DNA from: Acidobacteriota bacterium
GTDB taxonomy: Bacteria; Acidobacteriota; Terriglobia; Terriglobales; Acidobacteriaceae
Direction: 5' to 3'
DNA: 32,283 bases
NCBI GenBank assembly: GCA_025359885.1
Contig: JANYDG010000025.1
Span: forward strand, 1 to 32,283
A program made the translations under genes and the position numbers. A model generated the notes under the pieces. It was not told the origin of the DNA and did no database searches. It saw nothing but the letters and a program-made list of their open reading frames with translations. Positions 6,039 through 15,222 of this stretch are shown piece after piece; within the stretch, counting starts at the first letter, position 1; every line of letters begins with the position of its first letter.

Positions 6039-6572
6039 CTACAGGGGAAACAGCGGTTCCACTGACGGCTTGAATGCCGATAACCGGCTTCGCCTGCGAT
6101 GCACGGTAGGCTCGTGCACCTCGAGCTGGCGCACCAGGTCACGCAATTCAGCCCGTATCTGGCCAATCGCCGCCGTCACGAGATCGAGCCTTTGTTGTGC
6201 CTGTGCGCCATTGAGTGATAGCTGCCCCTGGCTCGTTTGCTGGGATTTTGCCGGCGCAGTAGTTCCGTGGGCGATTCGAGGACGTGGGGCACCCTCCATG
6301 GCCTGGCGGGCGCCGGCCAACGTATAGCCTTCCTCATGGACTAGTTGCTTAATCCGCAGTGCCAGTTCCACTTCGCGTCGCCGATAGAGCCGTTGTCCGG
6401 TGCCGCCCTTGTTCGGCTTCAGGCTGGGGAACTGCGTCTCCCAAAAGCGCAGAACATGCGTCTCTACGTTGCAGATCCGGGCTACGTCCCCAATCCTGAA
6501 ATAAAGGCGGTCGGGTATGTCAGTCGCAGTGGGCACTCGCTTCTGAGCGGACTGTGCAGATTGTACGGCCAT
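6039..6572 (-). CDS. MerR-family transcriptional regulator
   Basis: 177 residues from ATG 6572 (GGGAGG 5 bases upstream). The winged HTH covers about 24-92: YFRIGDVARICNVETHVLRF, WETQFPSLKP, then RLYRRREVELALRIKQLVHE and EGYTLAGARQAM. This is the MerR subgroup in which the first helix recognises IGDVA and a WE motif follows. A Pro/Gln-rich linker and a C-terminal helix (LVTAAIGQIRAELRDLVRQL) for dimerisation follow. No cysteine-rich metal site or ligand domain is visible, so the signal is unknown. MerR proteins of this shape often sit near the ihfA and tRNA genes in this phylum. A longer start at 6632 has no ribosome site. Confidence 0.85.
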   Translation of the reverse strand: MAVQSAQSAQKRVPTATDIPDRLYFRIGDVARICNVETHVLRFWETQFPSLKPNKGGTGQRLYRRREVELALRIKQLVHEEGYTLAGARQAMEGAPRPRIAHGTTAPAKSQQTSQGQLSLNGAQAQQRLDLVTAAIGQIRAELRDLVRQLEVHEPTVHRRRSRLSAFKPSVEPLFPL

Positions 6573-6789
6573 CCAGCCTCCCAAACCGTATTCGCAGTGT
6601 GATCTTCGACGTGAGATGTACATTCGCCGCACACTCGACTAGGAAAGTATAGGCCGGCCCCGAGGAAAAGAGCACGGGAATCTCCAATCCCGAAACCACG
6701 GAGGTACCCCCTAGGTCGCGTAGCACGAGGCAGTCTGCCAATAGCCGAGACTCAGGTTTTGCAACTTCCGCTCTTCTGCGTCATCCGAT

Positions 6790-6813
6790 AATTAGTTGTT
6801 GCAACGACTAATT
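6790..6813. promoter_or_regulatory. 24-bp near-perfect palindrome, candidate operator
   Basis: The left arm AATTAGTTGTTG and right arm CAACGACTAATT are inverted repeats with one mismatched pair, centred on GTTGCAAC. It lies about 60 bases before the dioxygenase start (GTG 6871) and 218 bases from the divergent merR start. The symmetry suggests a dimeric repressor or activator site; the binding protein is unknown. Confidence 0.5.
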
Positions 6814-6870
6814 GCTGTCGAGTTGAAGCTTCGAAGTCTCGAGTGCGGCTTTTTCAAGGAGATCCCCGGC

Positions 6871-7701
6871 GTGGAAAATCAATCATTCACCAAGGCAAGC
6901 GAAGTTCGGCAGCCAGTGTTTTTTATTCCCCACGGGGCTGGGCCGTGCTTTTTTATGGATTGGACCTGGGGCCCAGCCGATACCTGGGATAAGACCAAAG
7001 CTTGCCTCGCCGGGTTGGCAGCGACCCTTCCGGCTCCACCAAAAGCGCTCGTGGTCATCAGCGGGCATTGGGAAGAGCCCGTGTTGACTGCCAGTTCCGC
7101 AGCTCATCCGCGGTTGATCTTTGACTACTCCGGCTTTCCCGAGCAGACCTATCGCCTGACCTGGCCCGCCCCGGGCAATCCACATCTGGCTGAGCGCGTG
7201 GTGCAACGTCTACAGAACGCTGGCCTGCCTGCCACCACAACGGCGTATCGCGGCTACGATCATGGCGTATTTATTCCGTTGAAAGTTGCGTTCCCGGCTG
7301 CAGAAATCCCGGTCGTTACCCTCTCTTTGGCCGATTCGCTTGACCCGGGCCTGCACATTGCCGCGGGCCAGGCTCTTGCGCCGCTGCGCGATGAAGGAGT
7401 GCTCATCATCGGCAGTGGCATGAGCTTTCACAACATGCGCGGGTTCGGCCAACCTGACAGTGAGGCCAGATCCAGAGAATTTGACAACTGGCTGACTCAG
7501 GCCATTGCAGCACCGGATGCGGCGCGGACTGCGCTCCTGCAAAATTGGTCGAGCGCACCATCGGCCCGTTTTGCCCACCCCAGGGAAGAACATTTGATCC
7601 CTTTGATGGTTGCTGCCGGAGCCGCCGGCGGTGACGCAGGCAGGCGCATCTACAACGACGCACCACTCCACGCCTGCATCTCGGCCTACCGTTTCGGATA
7701 A
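6871..7701 (+). CDS. DODA/LigB-type extradiol ring-opening dioxygenase
   Basis: 276 residues from GTG 6871; AAGGAG lies about 9 bases upstream, and starting here leaves the 24-bp palindrome in the leader (an alternative frame opening at 6796 would overlap it). Candidate metal and catalytic histidines are H21 (FFIPHGAGP), H66 (VISGHWEE), H131 (YDHGVFIP) and H187 (GSGMSFHNM), matching the class III extradiol/4,5-DOPA dioxygenase family. The family cleaves catechol-type rings next to the hydroxyls using Fe(II) or binds Zn. The real substrate is not predictable; no aromatic-degradation genes are nearby, so it may serve detoxification. Cytoplasmic, no signal peptide. Confidence 0.85.
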   Translation: MENQSFTKASEVRQPVFFIPHGAGPCFFMDWTWGPADTWDKTKACLAGLAATLPAPPKALVVISGHWEEPVLTASSAAHPRLIFDYSGFPEQTYRLTWPAPGNPHLAERVVQRLQNAGLPATTTAYRGYDHGVFIPLKVAFPAAEIPVVTLSLADSLDPGLHIAAGQALAPLRDEGVLIIGSGMSFHNMRGFGQPDSEARSREFDNWLTQAIAAPDAARTALLQNWSSAPSARFAHPREEHLIPLMVAAGAAGGDAGRRIYNDAPLHACISAYRFG

Positions 7702-7743
7702 GGCTAGACGAGTCGAACTTTAAACGAGGGGTAGTGCAGGGGA

Positions 7744-8250
7744 CTACAGCAGCTTTTCGATCGCGGGCCCCAGGTCTGCGGGTGTCGTGGCCGGTGCAAA
7801 ACGCCCGACGACCTTGCCGGACCGGTCGACCAGGAACTTGGTGAAATTCCATTTGATCGCTTCCGTTCCAAAAATCCCCGACTTCCCGCTCTTCAGGAAC
7901 TTGAAGAGCGGATGAGCGTCCGGTCCATTCACGTTGATCTTGGCAAAAATGGGAAATGTCACGCCGTAGTTCAGCTGGCAGAATTGGGCAATCTCGGCCT
8001 CGGACCCTGGTTCCTGCCCACCAAACTGGTTGCAGGGGAACCCCAATATGACCAGCCCGCGATCCTTGAATTGCTCGTAGATGGATTCAAGGCCGGCATA
8101 CTGGGGCGTGTAGCCGCACCTGCTGGCGGTATTCACGACCAGCGCAACTTTGCCCCGATATTGCGCCATTGGTACCTCATGCCCATCGACGGCAAGTGCA
8201 GAAAAATCATAAAACGCCAGTTCAACAGCCGGCGGGATTGCATCAGTCAT
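7744..8250 (-). CDS. glutathione peroxidase family protein
   Basis: 168 residues from ATG 8250 (GAGGTG 6 bases upstream; a GTG at 8259 is also in frame). It shows [12 protein letters not shown] with the peroxidatic Cys45, [12 protein letters not shown] with Gln79, and [10 protein letters not shown] with Trp134-Asn135, the standard catalytic tetrad of the family with cysteine rather than selenocysteine. Cys91 ([11 protein letters not shown]) is a candidate resolving cysteine, which would make it thioredoxin-dependent like most bacterial and plant members. It reduces hydrogen or lipid peroxides in the cytoplasm. It is convergent with the dioxygenase gene. Confidence 0.92.
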   Translation of the reverse strand: MTDAIPPAVELAFYDFSALAVDGHEVPMAQYRGKVALVVNTASRCGYTPQYAGLESIYEQFKDRGLVILGFPCNQFGGQEPGSEAEIAQFCQLNYGVTFPIFAKINVNGPDAHPLFKFLKSGKSGIFGTEAIKWNFTKFLVDRSGKVVGRFAPATTPADLGPAIEKLL

Positions 8251-8381
8251 GCAGCACACCTCACAAGTTTAAGAACACTACGTCTAAAAAGATGCAACCG
8301 ACCATCCCTTTGACGCAGCAATGCAAGGCGAATCGGGTCCGCTTCCGATAGACTGGAAGCGGGCAGGCAGGAGAGTTCTGC

Positions 8382-8579
8382 GTGACACACATTTCGGACG
8401 AAGCTGGTTTTCTCTGTGCAGGCTGCGGAGAGTGGAATGAGACCCGCGTCGATCCCTCAGCCGGGCGACGCCAAAGTTACGTAGAGGATTGCCAGGTCTG
8501 TTGCAAGCCAAATGTCCTCCGCATTGCGTGGGACCAGCGGCAGGATGCATATCAAATCGAATCGGAGCTCGAGAGTTGA
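8382..8579 (+). CDS. CPXCG-motif cysteine-rich small protein
   Basis: 65 residues from GTG 8382 with AGGAGAG 6 bases ahead. FLCAGCGEWNETRVDPS is followed by QSYVEDCQVCCKPNVL: two cysteine pairs of the CPXCG (zinc-binding) family, in which the YVEDCQVCC motif is diagnostic. The first knuckle here is CAGC instead of the usual CPxC. Function is unknown; it is a stand-alone gene divergent from the peroxidase. Confidence 0.8.
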   Translation: MTHISDEAGFLCAGCGEWNETRVDPSAGRRQSYVEDCQVCCKPNVLRIAWDQRQDAYQIESELES

Positions 8580-8603
8580 GAGATCCGGCGGACCAGAACT
8601 GAT

Positions 8604-8633
8604 TTGGGTCCGGCTGGTGCGGTCAAATATAAT
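8604..8633 (+). promoter_or_regulatory. candidate sigma-70 promoter of bamA
   Basis: TTGGGT (8604-8609), an 18-base spacer and a perfect TATAAT (8628-8633). Only the -10 is strong. If used, transcription starts near 8640, which rules out the earliest in-frame start (TTG 8604) for bamA. Confidence 0.45.
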
Positions 8634-8662
8634 CAGTCTTTCGCCGATGACGAACCCAATGT

Positions 8663-8694
8663 AGGAACCCGGATCAGGAACCGGATCAGGAACC
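8663..8694 (+). repeat. 12-bp tandem repeat in the bamA leader
   Basis: GGATCAGGAACC occurs at 8671-8682 and 8683-8694, preceded by a partial unit (AGGAACCC, 8663-8670). It lies between the candidate promoter and the bamA start. Confidence 0.7.
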
Positions 8695-8801
8695 GATTTT
8701 TTCAGAGTTGTGAGGGTGTGCTTATCTTTCCCGTCAAGTCGATCCATGCGCCGTTTCAGGCATCGCGTCAGTCCAGTTGCTCGCCGCAGGGTTCAGCCCC
8801 G

Positions 8802-11684
8802 GTGAAGTCCGGGTACATCAAAAATCGCCACCAGGCTGGCATCCAATCCAGGCCAGGGACCAGCGCTGCCCCAAGATATTGGAGCCGAACCGTGCTGGCC
8901 GTGCTTCTGCTGGCTGGTTTTGCCGCTTCTGCTTTGGCTCAATCGCTCACCGTGGAACAGATTCGCGTCATCGGCAATCGCCGCATTCCCAAGGAAACCG
9001 TCCTCGCTCGCCTCTTCACTCACCCCGGCGACGTGTATGATCCGGTCTCCATCGAGCGCGACTTCAACTCGCTTTGGAATACCGGCTACTTCGACGACCT
9101 CCGCATTGAACGAGAAGACTCGGAAAAAGGCGTCATTCTGAACATTTATCTTCGCGAGCGGCCCAATATTCGCGAGATCAATTACAAGGGCCTCAACTCC
9201 GTTTCCCAGTCGGACGTTCTTGATCGGTTTAAAAAGGCCAAGGTACCGCTCTCCGTTGAGAGCCAGTACGACCCAACAAAAATCAAGCGTGCTGAAACCG
9301 TGCTGAAAGAACTGCTCGCCGAGCACGGCCACCAATTCGCGACCATCAAGACTGAAGTCAAGACCATTCCGCCCGCCTCAGTACAGGTCAACTTCAATAT
9401 CAAAGAGGGTCCGACGGTGAAAGTCGGCCAAATCAAGTTCGTCGGCAACGAACACCAGAGCAGCCTCATCCTCCGCCGGGCGATGAAGAACCTTCGCCCC
9501 ATCGGCATTCCGTACTCCCTGGTGCTCGAAAATCTCTTCGCCAAGACTTTTGACAGCTCCAAACTTGAGGAAGACGCAGAGCGCGTTCGCCAGGCATATC
9601 GCGACAAGGGATACTACAACGCTGCTGTCGAAGAGCCGCGCACCCAGATCCGCGATGAAGGCGGCCTCAACCTCATCACCTTCCGGCCCAACAAGGGCAA
9701 GCGCATCGACATCCTTATGCCCATTGAGGAAGGCGAGCGCTTCCGCCTCAGTGGCATCACCTTCACCGGCAACAAGGCCGTCAACAACGTCCGCGCCCTC
9801 CGCGGCACCTTTAATATGAAGGACGGCGACTACTTCAACGCCACCCTCATCGGCAAGGGCATGGAAGCCCTCAAGAAGGCCTACGGACAGCTCGGTTATA
9901 TCAACTTTGGTGCTATTCCCATGCCCAGCTTTGATGAGGCAAAGAAGACCGTCGCCTTTAACATCGACATCGATGAAGGCAAGCCCTTTTACGTCTCACG
10001 CATCGAAATCCAGGGCAACACCCTCACCCGCGACCGGGTCATCCGCCGCGAACTGCTCCTCGACGAGGGCCAGGTCTACAACTCCCAACTCTGGGAGTAC
10101 AGCCTGCTGCGCCTGAACCAGCTCGACTACTTTGACCCGCTCAAGGTGGATCAGGACTCCGAAGCTCATCAGGATACCGAGGCCGGTACTGTCGACCTGC
10201 TGCTCAAGGTCAAGGAAAAGGGAAAGAACTCCATCGGCCTCAACGGCGGAGTTTCTGGCCTCTCCGGCGCCTTCCTCGGCCTCAATTACCAGACCAACAA
10301 CTTCCTCGGTCTCGGCGAAACGCTCAGCGTGCAGGCGAACATCGGCAACCTGAGTCGTCAGTTCCTCATTGGATTTACCCAGCCCTACTTCCACAATCGC
10401 CCGTTGAACATCGGCTTCCAGCTCTTCAACAACAAGACCGATTACAACGCCGCAAAGAACTATCAGGCGTCGAGCGGACAAGGCGCGAATCTCACCCAGG
10501 CGCAGCAATCCCTGGTGCAGAACTATAACAACTCATCGATTGGCCTCAATGCTTCTGTGAGCTATCCGCTTCCGCGCCACAACTTCCAGCGCGTCGGCAT
10601 CACCTACTCGCTCACCAACTCGACCATCTCTGCTTTCAGTACAGCCTCGCAGAACCTCTTCCAGACGATCAACTTCCGTAGCGGCATCCAGGGGCAGAAC
10701 GCGCTCAACGGCATCATCAGCAGCTCGGCATCGTTCAGCTACACGTACAACACGGTCAGCAACCCGCAGCGGCCTCGCAGCGGCAAGGAAATCTCCGCTG
10801 TCCTGCAGGTGGCTGGCCTCGGTGGCAACGTGCGGTACTATTTCCCGGCACTCGCGTACAAGCAGTTTTTCCCTATGCGGAACTTCTTCTTTGATGCCAA
10901 TGGCCGCAATGTTCTCGGTATTCGCACCGAGCTGAAGTTCATTCAGGGCTTTGGCGGCGACGTTGCTCCGCCAACCAACCGCTTCTATGCTGGCGGCGAA
11001 GGCGATATCCGTGGCTTTGATGTGCGCAGCACCACGCCGCTGGCCTACATCCCCAACAAGATCCTCTTCAATCTGAACAACCCTGATGGAACCTGCGTGC
11101 CGCGCGATCCAAACAATCCGCAACTGAATCAGTGCATCCAGATTCCGCTGCCGGTTTACAGCGTCGTCTCGGTCGGTGGCGATACCAACCTGACCAACAA
11201 CATTGAGTACCGCATCCCGATCGCCGGGCCGGTTACCTTCGCCATCTTCAATGACTTTGGCATCGATGCCTCGGCCTTCGGTCACCAGCTCAAGCAGAGC
11301 CCGCAAGGCGCTGCCTCACTGAACTCGCCGCTCTACGGTTGCCCGGTCTACAACAACGGCGCCTGCGAAGGCGGAGTCCGGGTCAAGTTCGACCCGTACA
11401 TTCGTCCTCTGGCTGGCACCAACTGGGTTCCACGCATGTCGACAGGTGCCGAGCTGCAGGTGGTCATGCCGATCATCAACGCGCCGTTCCGCATTTACTA
11501 CGCCTTTAACCCGATGCGTCTCTCCCGCCAGGATGATGGCAAAAACCTGATTGATCCAAAGATGTTTCCGGCCGGCGGCGCAGGAGATTTCTCTTACGCC
11601 CAGGCCATGCAACTCTACGGCACGCGTTATCAACTGCGTGAGCCACGCAAGACCTTCCGGCTCACAGTTTCCACAACTTTCTAA
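8802..11684 (+). CDS. bamA: outer membrane protein assembly factor BamA
   Basis: About 960 residues. A signal peptide (TVLAVLLLAGFAASALAQ) precedes five POTRA domains: LTVEQIRVIGNRRIPKETVL, IREINYKGLNSVSQSDVL, VKVGQIKFVGNEHQSSLI, FRLSGITFTGNKAVNNVR and FYVSRIEIQGNTLTRDRVIR. A C-terminal 16-strand barrel (Omp85) follows, with the conserved GGEGDIRGFD-like loop, ending in phenylalanine as outer-membrane proteins do. BamA inserts beta-barrel proteins into the outer membrane. The start is uncertain: GTG 8802 has AGGG 10 bases upstream and gives a plausible n-region; GTG 8718 is also in frame. It is followed by a terminator and then skp, its chaperone partner. Confidence 0.95.
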   Translation: MKSGYIKNRHQAGIQSRPGTSAAPRYWSRTVLAVLLLAGFAASALAQSLTVEQIRVIGNRRIPKETVLARLFTHPGDVYDPVSIERDFNSLWNTGYFDDLRIEREDSEKGVILNIYLRERPNIREINYKGLNSVSQSDVLDRFKKAKVPLSVESQYDPTKIKRAETVLKELLAEHGHQFATIKTEVKTIPPASVQVNFNIKEGPTVKVGQIKFVGNEHQSSLILRRAMKNLRPIGIPYSLVLENLFAKTFDSSKLEEDAERVRQAYRDKGYYNAAVEEPRTQIRDEGGLNLITFRPNKGKRIDILMPIEEGERFRLSGITFTGNKAVNNVRALRGTFNMKDGDYFNATLIGKGMEALKKAYGQLGYINFGAIPMPSFDEAKKTVAFNIDIDEGKPFYVSRIEIQGNTLTRDRVIRRELLLDEGQVYNSQLWEYSLLRLNQLDYFDPLKVDQDSEAHQDTEAGTVDLLLKVKEKGKNSIGLNGGVSGLSGAFLGLNYQTNNFLGLGETLSVQANIGNLSRQFLIGFTQPYFHNRPLNIGFQLFNNKTDYNAAKNYQASSGQGANLTQAQQSLVQNYNNSSIGLNASVSYPLPRHNFQRVGITYSLTNSTISAFSTASQNLFQTINFRSGIQGQNALNGIISSSASFSYTYNTVSNPQRPRSGKEISAVLQVAGLGGNVRYYFPALAYKQFFPMRNFFFDANGRNVLGIRTELKFIQGFGGDVAPPTNRFYAGGEGDIRGFDVRSTTPLAYIPNKILFNLNNPDGTCVPRDPNNPQLNQCIQIPLPVYSVVSVGGDTNLTNNIEYRIPIAGPVTFAIFNDFGIDASAFGHQLKQSPQGAASLNSPLYGCPVYNNGACEGGVRVKFDPYIRPLAGTNWVPRMSTGAELQVVMPIINAPFRIYYAFNPMRLSRQDDGKNLIDPKMFPAGGAGDFSYAQAMQLYGTRYQLREPRKTFRLTVSTTF

Positions 11685-11711
11685 TATCACCATGTTCTCG
11701 GGGTGCAATTC

Positions 11712-11745
11712 GAGGGCTGTCCAATACGGGCAGCCCTCCTTGTTT
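11712..11745 (+). terminator. rho-independent terminator after bamA
   Basis: GAGGGCTG (11712-11719) and CAGCCCTC (11731-11738) form an 8-bp stem 28 bases after the bamA stop, followed by CTTGTTTG. Confidence 0.7.
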
Positions 11746-11844
11746 GTGCACGATTCCACACAAAGGCAAAGCGGGCAAACTCTGTGACATAGCGAAATAC
11801 CGCGAAAATCAGGGCATTTCCCGGCAAATTAACACCCTGCAGGT

Positions 11845-11873
11845 TTGACCATCCTAACCCCGCCTCCTATAAT
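11845..11873 (+). promoter_or_regulatory. sigma-70 promoter of skp
   Basis: TTGACC (11845-11850), a 17-base spacer and TATAAT (11868-11873): five of six and six of six consensus bases at ideal spacing. With the terminator after bamA it gives skp its own transcript with a leader of about 165 bases. Confidence 0.8.
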
Positions 11874-11974
11874 CCAGATAGTTCCTGCTGACGTCTCTGT
11901 CCGCGTCTTACTCCAGTTCCGCTTCTGTCGTTCCGGCCGAGCAGATTCCCGTATAGACTCCAGAGGATTGACAG

Positions 11975-11994
11975 GAAGCAATGTCTTGCTTCCC
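11975..11994 (+). promoter_or_regulatory. leader hairpin upstream of skp
   Basis: GGAAGCAA and TTGCTTCC form a perfect 8-bp stem with a 4-base loop (TGTC) in the skp leader, 52 bases before its ATG. There is no T-run, so it is not a terminator; it could protect the mRNA or bind a regulator. Confidence 0.4.
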
Positions 11995-12046
11995 CGAAGG
12001 AATGCGGGCACACACACCAGGAATACCGAAGGAGTTTCCGATTCAA

Positions 12047-12703
12047 ATGAAACGTACTTTTGCCCTAGCTGCCCTGCTCGCTTCAGGCCTCGCCCTGAAT
12101 GCCGCTGCCCAAACGCCGGCTCCTGCCGCTACCGTCGCTCCCATCCCGGCCAAGATCGCCGTCCTTGCATTTCAGGTAGCGGTCGCCCAAACCAACGAGG
12201 GACAGCGCAATTTTTCTGATCTTCAGAAAAAGTTCGAACCCAAGCGCGCCCAGCTCAAGTCGCTCAACGATGAAATTGAGACCCTCAAGAAGCAGTTGCA
12301 GGCTCAAGGCGACAAGCTGAGCCCCGCCGAGAGCGCAGCCCGCACCAAGACCATCGACGATAAGTCCAAGACCCTGCAGCGCTCCGCAGAAGATGCGCAG
12401 AACGACTTCCAGCAGGAAATCCAGGATATGTACAACACCCTGGCCTCCAAGGTCTACGAAGTCGTCTCCAGCTACGCGCAGGATCAAGGATTCACCATGG
12501 TTGTGGACGTGAGCCAGCAGCAGAGCCCGGTTCTGTGGGCAGCAGAGGCCACCAACATCACCCAGCCCATCATTTCCGCCTACAACGCCAAGTCGGGTGT
12601 ACCGGCGCCCCCAGCGGCCCCCGCAGGCGCGGCTGCAGCTCCCAAGCCAGCAGCTCCGCGTGCAACACCGCCCGCAGGCGCGGCAACCGCTCCAAAGAAG
12701 TAG
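12047..12703 (+). CDS. skp: OmpH/Skp-family periplasmic chaperone
   Basis: 218 residues from ATG 12047 (GGAG 12 bases upstream). Signal peptide MKRTFALAALLASGLALNAAA, then KIAVLAFQVAVAQTNEGQRN (first strand of the trimer core), a long charged coiled coil (about 65-140, with LNDEIETLKKQLQAQ) and the closing strand FTMVVDVSQQQSPVLWAA. This is the Skp tentacle layout. Skp holds unfolded outer-membrane proteins for BamA, and the gene lies directly behind bamA. The last ~40 residues are an Ala/Pro-rich tail that E. coli Skp lacks. It has its own promoter and a hairpin terminator at 12731. Confidence 0.9.
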   Translation: MKRTFALAALLASGLALNAAAQTPAPAATVAPIPAKIAVLAFQVAVAQTNEGQRNFSDLQKKFEPKRAQLKSLNDEIETLKKQLQAQGDKLSPAESAARTKTIDDKSKTLQRSAEDAQNDFQQEIQDMYNTLASKVYEVVSSYAQDQGFTMVVDVSQQQSPVLWAAEATNITQPIISAYNAKSGVPAPPAAPAGAAAAPKPAAPRATPPAGAATAPKK

Positions 12704-12730
12704 TCAGTCAAGCATCAACTGTTCAATGGT

Positions 12731-12764
12731 GGTTCCGAGAGATCGGAGCCGCCATTCTTCTTTG
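12731..12764 (+). terminator. hairpin terminator after skp
   Basis: GGTTCCGA (12731-12738), GNRA-type loop GAGA, TCGGAGCC (12743-12750): 8 bp with one G-T pair, followed by CCATTCTTCTTTG. Confidence 0.6.
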
Positions 12765-12857
12765 ATGGGTGGGCGTTGCCGACTCCGTGGTGGTTCCGCG
12801 CTGGCTCCGCGCTGGCCGTAACGCGGTAACTCACATGGGGCTCCATTGGACGAGCGT

Positions 12858-13138
12858 AATTCCACAAATTTCGCAGATAAAAGTGACAGGCAGAGCCAAT
12901 TCCTGTGGAAAAAGATGTGGATAAATATTTCCTGATTTTGACTGCAAATTCTATATTTTTCGCTTGCCAAGCAACCGCTGTTTCTGGTTATCGGCATAAG
13001 TCTTTTATTTTCAATAAAGTTCCACAGACCGCACCAAATGTGCGACGAATTCGGATCGCACAAACCGCTCAAATGTGAAATCAAAGCTTTCCACAGATGC
13101 CCGTGAACAGGGGATGAACAAGGCTACCTTGTGGATTT
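12858..13138. other. AT-rich spacer with a cluster of DnaA-box-like 9-mers
   Basis: There is no gene between skp and lepA, which converge here. TGTGGATAA at 12916-12924 is a perfect DnaA box (TTATCCACA on the minus strand). TGTGGAAAA at 12904-12912 is TTTTCCACA, within the TTWTNCACA consensus and 12 bases away. Weaker ones are CTTTCCACA (13087-13095), TGTGGATTT (13130-13138), AGTTCCACA (13018-13026) and AATTCCACA (12858-12866). Between them lie AT-rich runs (12921-12963 and 13001-13020). A replication origin or a DnaA-titration site are possibilities; neither is shown. Confidence 0.45.
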
Positions 13139-13161
13139 TCAAATCTACGCGTCAAACTGGC

Positions 13162-14973
13162 TCAGGACTGCGTATCTTCGCCCACGCGCAGCACCGCCAG
13201 GAAGGCTTCCTGCGGAATATCGACCTTGCCAATGCGCTTCATCCGCTTCTTGCCTTCTTTCTGCTTGTCCAGCAGCTTGCGCTTGCGGCTGATGTCGCCG
13301 CCGTAGCACTTGGCAATGACGTTCTTGCGCAGCGCCACCACGGTTTCGCGGGCCACGATCTTGGCTCCGATAGCCGCCTGGATCGCTACTTCAAACTGTT
13401 GCCGAGGAATGAGTTCCCGCATCTTCGAGACCAGCGCCTTGCCTCGTTCATAGGCAAAGTCCCGGTGCACGATGATCGAGAGCGCATCCACCGGCTCGCC
13501 TGAGACAAGAATGTCCATCTTCACCATCGGCGAAACCCACATTCCGGCAAGCTGGTAATCGAGCGAAGCGTACCCGCGCGAAACCGACTTGAGCCGGTCG
13601 TAGAAGTCCAGCACGATTTCGTTCAGTGGCAGCTCATAGGTCAACATGACCCGGGTTGGTGTCACATATTCAAAATTCTTCTGCCGTCCGCGTTTCTCTT
13701 CCACCAGCTTCAAAATTCCGCCAACATATTCTTCGTTGGTCAGAATCATGGCATTGATGATCGGTTCTTCGATTTTTTCAATATTGGTCGGTTCAGGCCA
13801 TCGCGAGGGGTTTTCTACCTCAACTACCTCACCCGAGGTCAGTGTGATCTTGTAGCGTACTCCCGGTGCCGTTGTGATCAGGTCCAGGTTGTACTCGCGC
13901 TCAATCCGCTCCTGGATGATCTCCATGTGCAGCAAGCCGAGAAAACCGCAGCGAAAGCCAAACCCCAGCGCCACCGAGCTCTCCGGCTCAAAAAAGAAGG
14001 AAGAGTCATTGAGCCGAAGCTTTTCAAGGGCGTCGCGCAAAAGCGTATGTTCATGCGAATCAACCGTGTACAGGCCGGCGAAGACCATCGGCATGATTTC
14101 CATAAAGCCTGGCAACTGGGTTGCGGCCGGGTGCTCATCATCGGTGACCGTATCGCCAATCTTGGTGTCGGCGACATTTTTAATGGTTGCCGTAAAGAAC
14201 CCAACTTCGCCAGCAGTCAACTCCTGAATCGGCACAGGCTTTGGCGTCAGCACGCCCAGCGTGTCGATATTGAATACGCGCCCATTTGACATGAAGCGAA
14301 TCTTCTGCCCCTGTCGCATCCGCCCATGCACCACGCGCGCCAGCACGACCACGCCACGGTACGGATCAAACCATGAATCGAAAATCAGCGCCTGCAATGG
14401 AGCATTGATGTCGCCCTTGGGCGGCGGCAGACGAAGCACAATCGCTTCCAGAATGTCTTCGACACCCTGGCCTGTCTTTGCGCTCACTGAAATCGCGTCG
14501 GTAGCGTCCAGCCCGACTGCTTGTTCAATCGCCTCCTGAGTTCGCGTGATGTCCGCAGAAGGCAAATCAATCTTGTTGATGATTGGAATGATTTCGAGAC
14601 CACCGCTGATTGCCAGGAAGGCATTCGCGAGCGTCTGCGCCTCTACACCCTGGCTCGCGTCTACCACCAGCAGCGCACCCTCACAGGAGGCCAGCGAACG
14701 AGAAACCTCGTAGCTGAAGTCCACATGCCCCGGCGTATCAATCAGGTTCAGCTGGTAGGTCACGCCGTCTTTGGCCTTGTACATCATGCGCACGGCATGG
14801 GCCTTGATGGTGATGCCACGCTCACGTTCCAGGTCCATTGCGTCCAAAACCTGAGCCTGCATTTCCCGCGCGGTAACGGAACCGGTCAGCTCCAACAAAC
14901 GGTCAGACAGCGTCGACTTACCGTGGTCGATGTGGGCAATAATCGCGAAATTTCGAAGCAGGCTAGAGTCCAT
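13162..14973 (-). CDS. lepA: elongation factor 4 (LepA), back-translocating GTPase
   Basis: 603 residues, full length. The GTPase domain has [16 protein letters not shown] (G1, about 13-28), RGITIKAH (G2), [12 protein letters not shown] (G3) and NKIDLPSAD (G4). Domains II, III and V follow, then the LepA-specific C-terminal domain with the lysine-rich [20 protein letters not shown] and KKRMKRIG motifs. LepA acts on ribosomes during initiation/elongation and 30S maturation and is nearly universal in bacteria. Start ATG 14973 matches family starts ([20 protein letters not shown]), although no clear Shine-Dalgarno precedes it. It is divergent from the transglycosylase gene. Confidence 0.97.
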   Translation of the reverse strand: MDSSLLRNFAIIAHIDHGKSTLSDRLLELTGSVTAREMQAQVLDAMDLERERGITIKAHAVRMMYKAKDGVTYQLNLIDTPGHVDFSYEVSRSLASCEGALLVVDASQGVEAQTLANAFLAISGGLEIIPIINKIDLPSADITRTQEAIEQAVGLDATDAISVSAKTGQGVEDILEAIVLRLPPPKGDINAPLQALIFDSWFDPYRGVVVLARVVHGRMRQGQKIRFMSNGRVFNIDTLGVLTPKPVPIQELTAGEVGFFTATIKNVADTKIGDTVTDDEHPAATQLPGFMEIMPMVFAGLYTVDSHEHTLLRDALEKLRLNDSSFFFEPESSVALGFGFRCGFLGLLHMEIIQERIEREYNLDLITTAPGVRYKITLTSGEVVEVENPSRWPEPTNIEKIEEPIINAMILTNEEYVGGILKLVEEKRGRQKNFEYVTPTRVMLTYELPLNEIVLDFYDRLKSVSRGYASLDYQLAGMWVSPMVKMDILVSGEPVDALSIIVHRDFAYERGKALVSKMRELIPRQQFEVAIQAAIGAKIVARETVVALRKNVIAKCYGGDISRKRKLLDKQKEGKKRMKRIGKVDIPQEAFLAVLRVGEDTQS

Positions 14974-15222
14974 AGGGAGGCATCACAAAAGGAACTGCGG
15001 CATCCGGCCACAAGACCCCTCAAGCTCATAGCTTATCATCGGAACAGTCGAGCTGGTTTCCCACCCCGTCTCATGCTGGCCCTGAGATGTGCGCAGAAGC
15101 CCGTTTTGAACCGGTCCATGCGTTGGGCCCAGTGATTGGCGCTCCAGGTACCTTGTCGAGTTTCCCAAGAGGTCCGCGAGACATGAGCAGCAACTGTTCT
15201 TGAGTCTTGATGCATTGCTCCT

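Noticed and set aside
6281..6300. GTGGGGCACCC-like word inside merR as a REP copy
   Set aside because: It has no paired stem and is explained by the codons of the MerR linker.
8604..8801. N-terminal 66 codons of the longest bamA frame
   Set aside because: They begin at a TTG inside the candidate promoter, include a tandem repeat and read as non-conserved sequence before a normal signal peptide.
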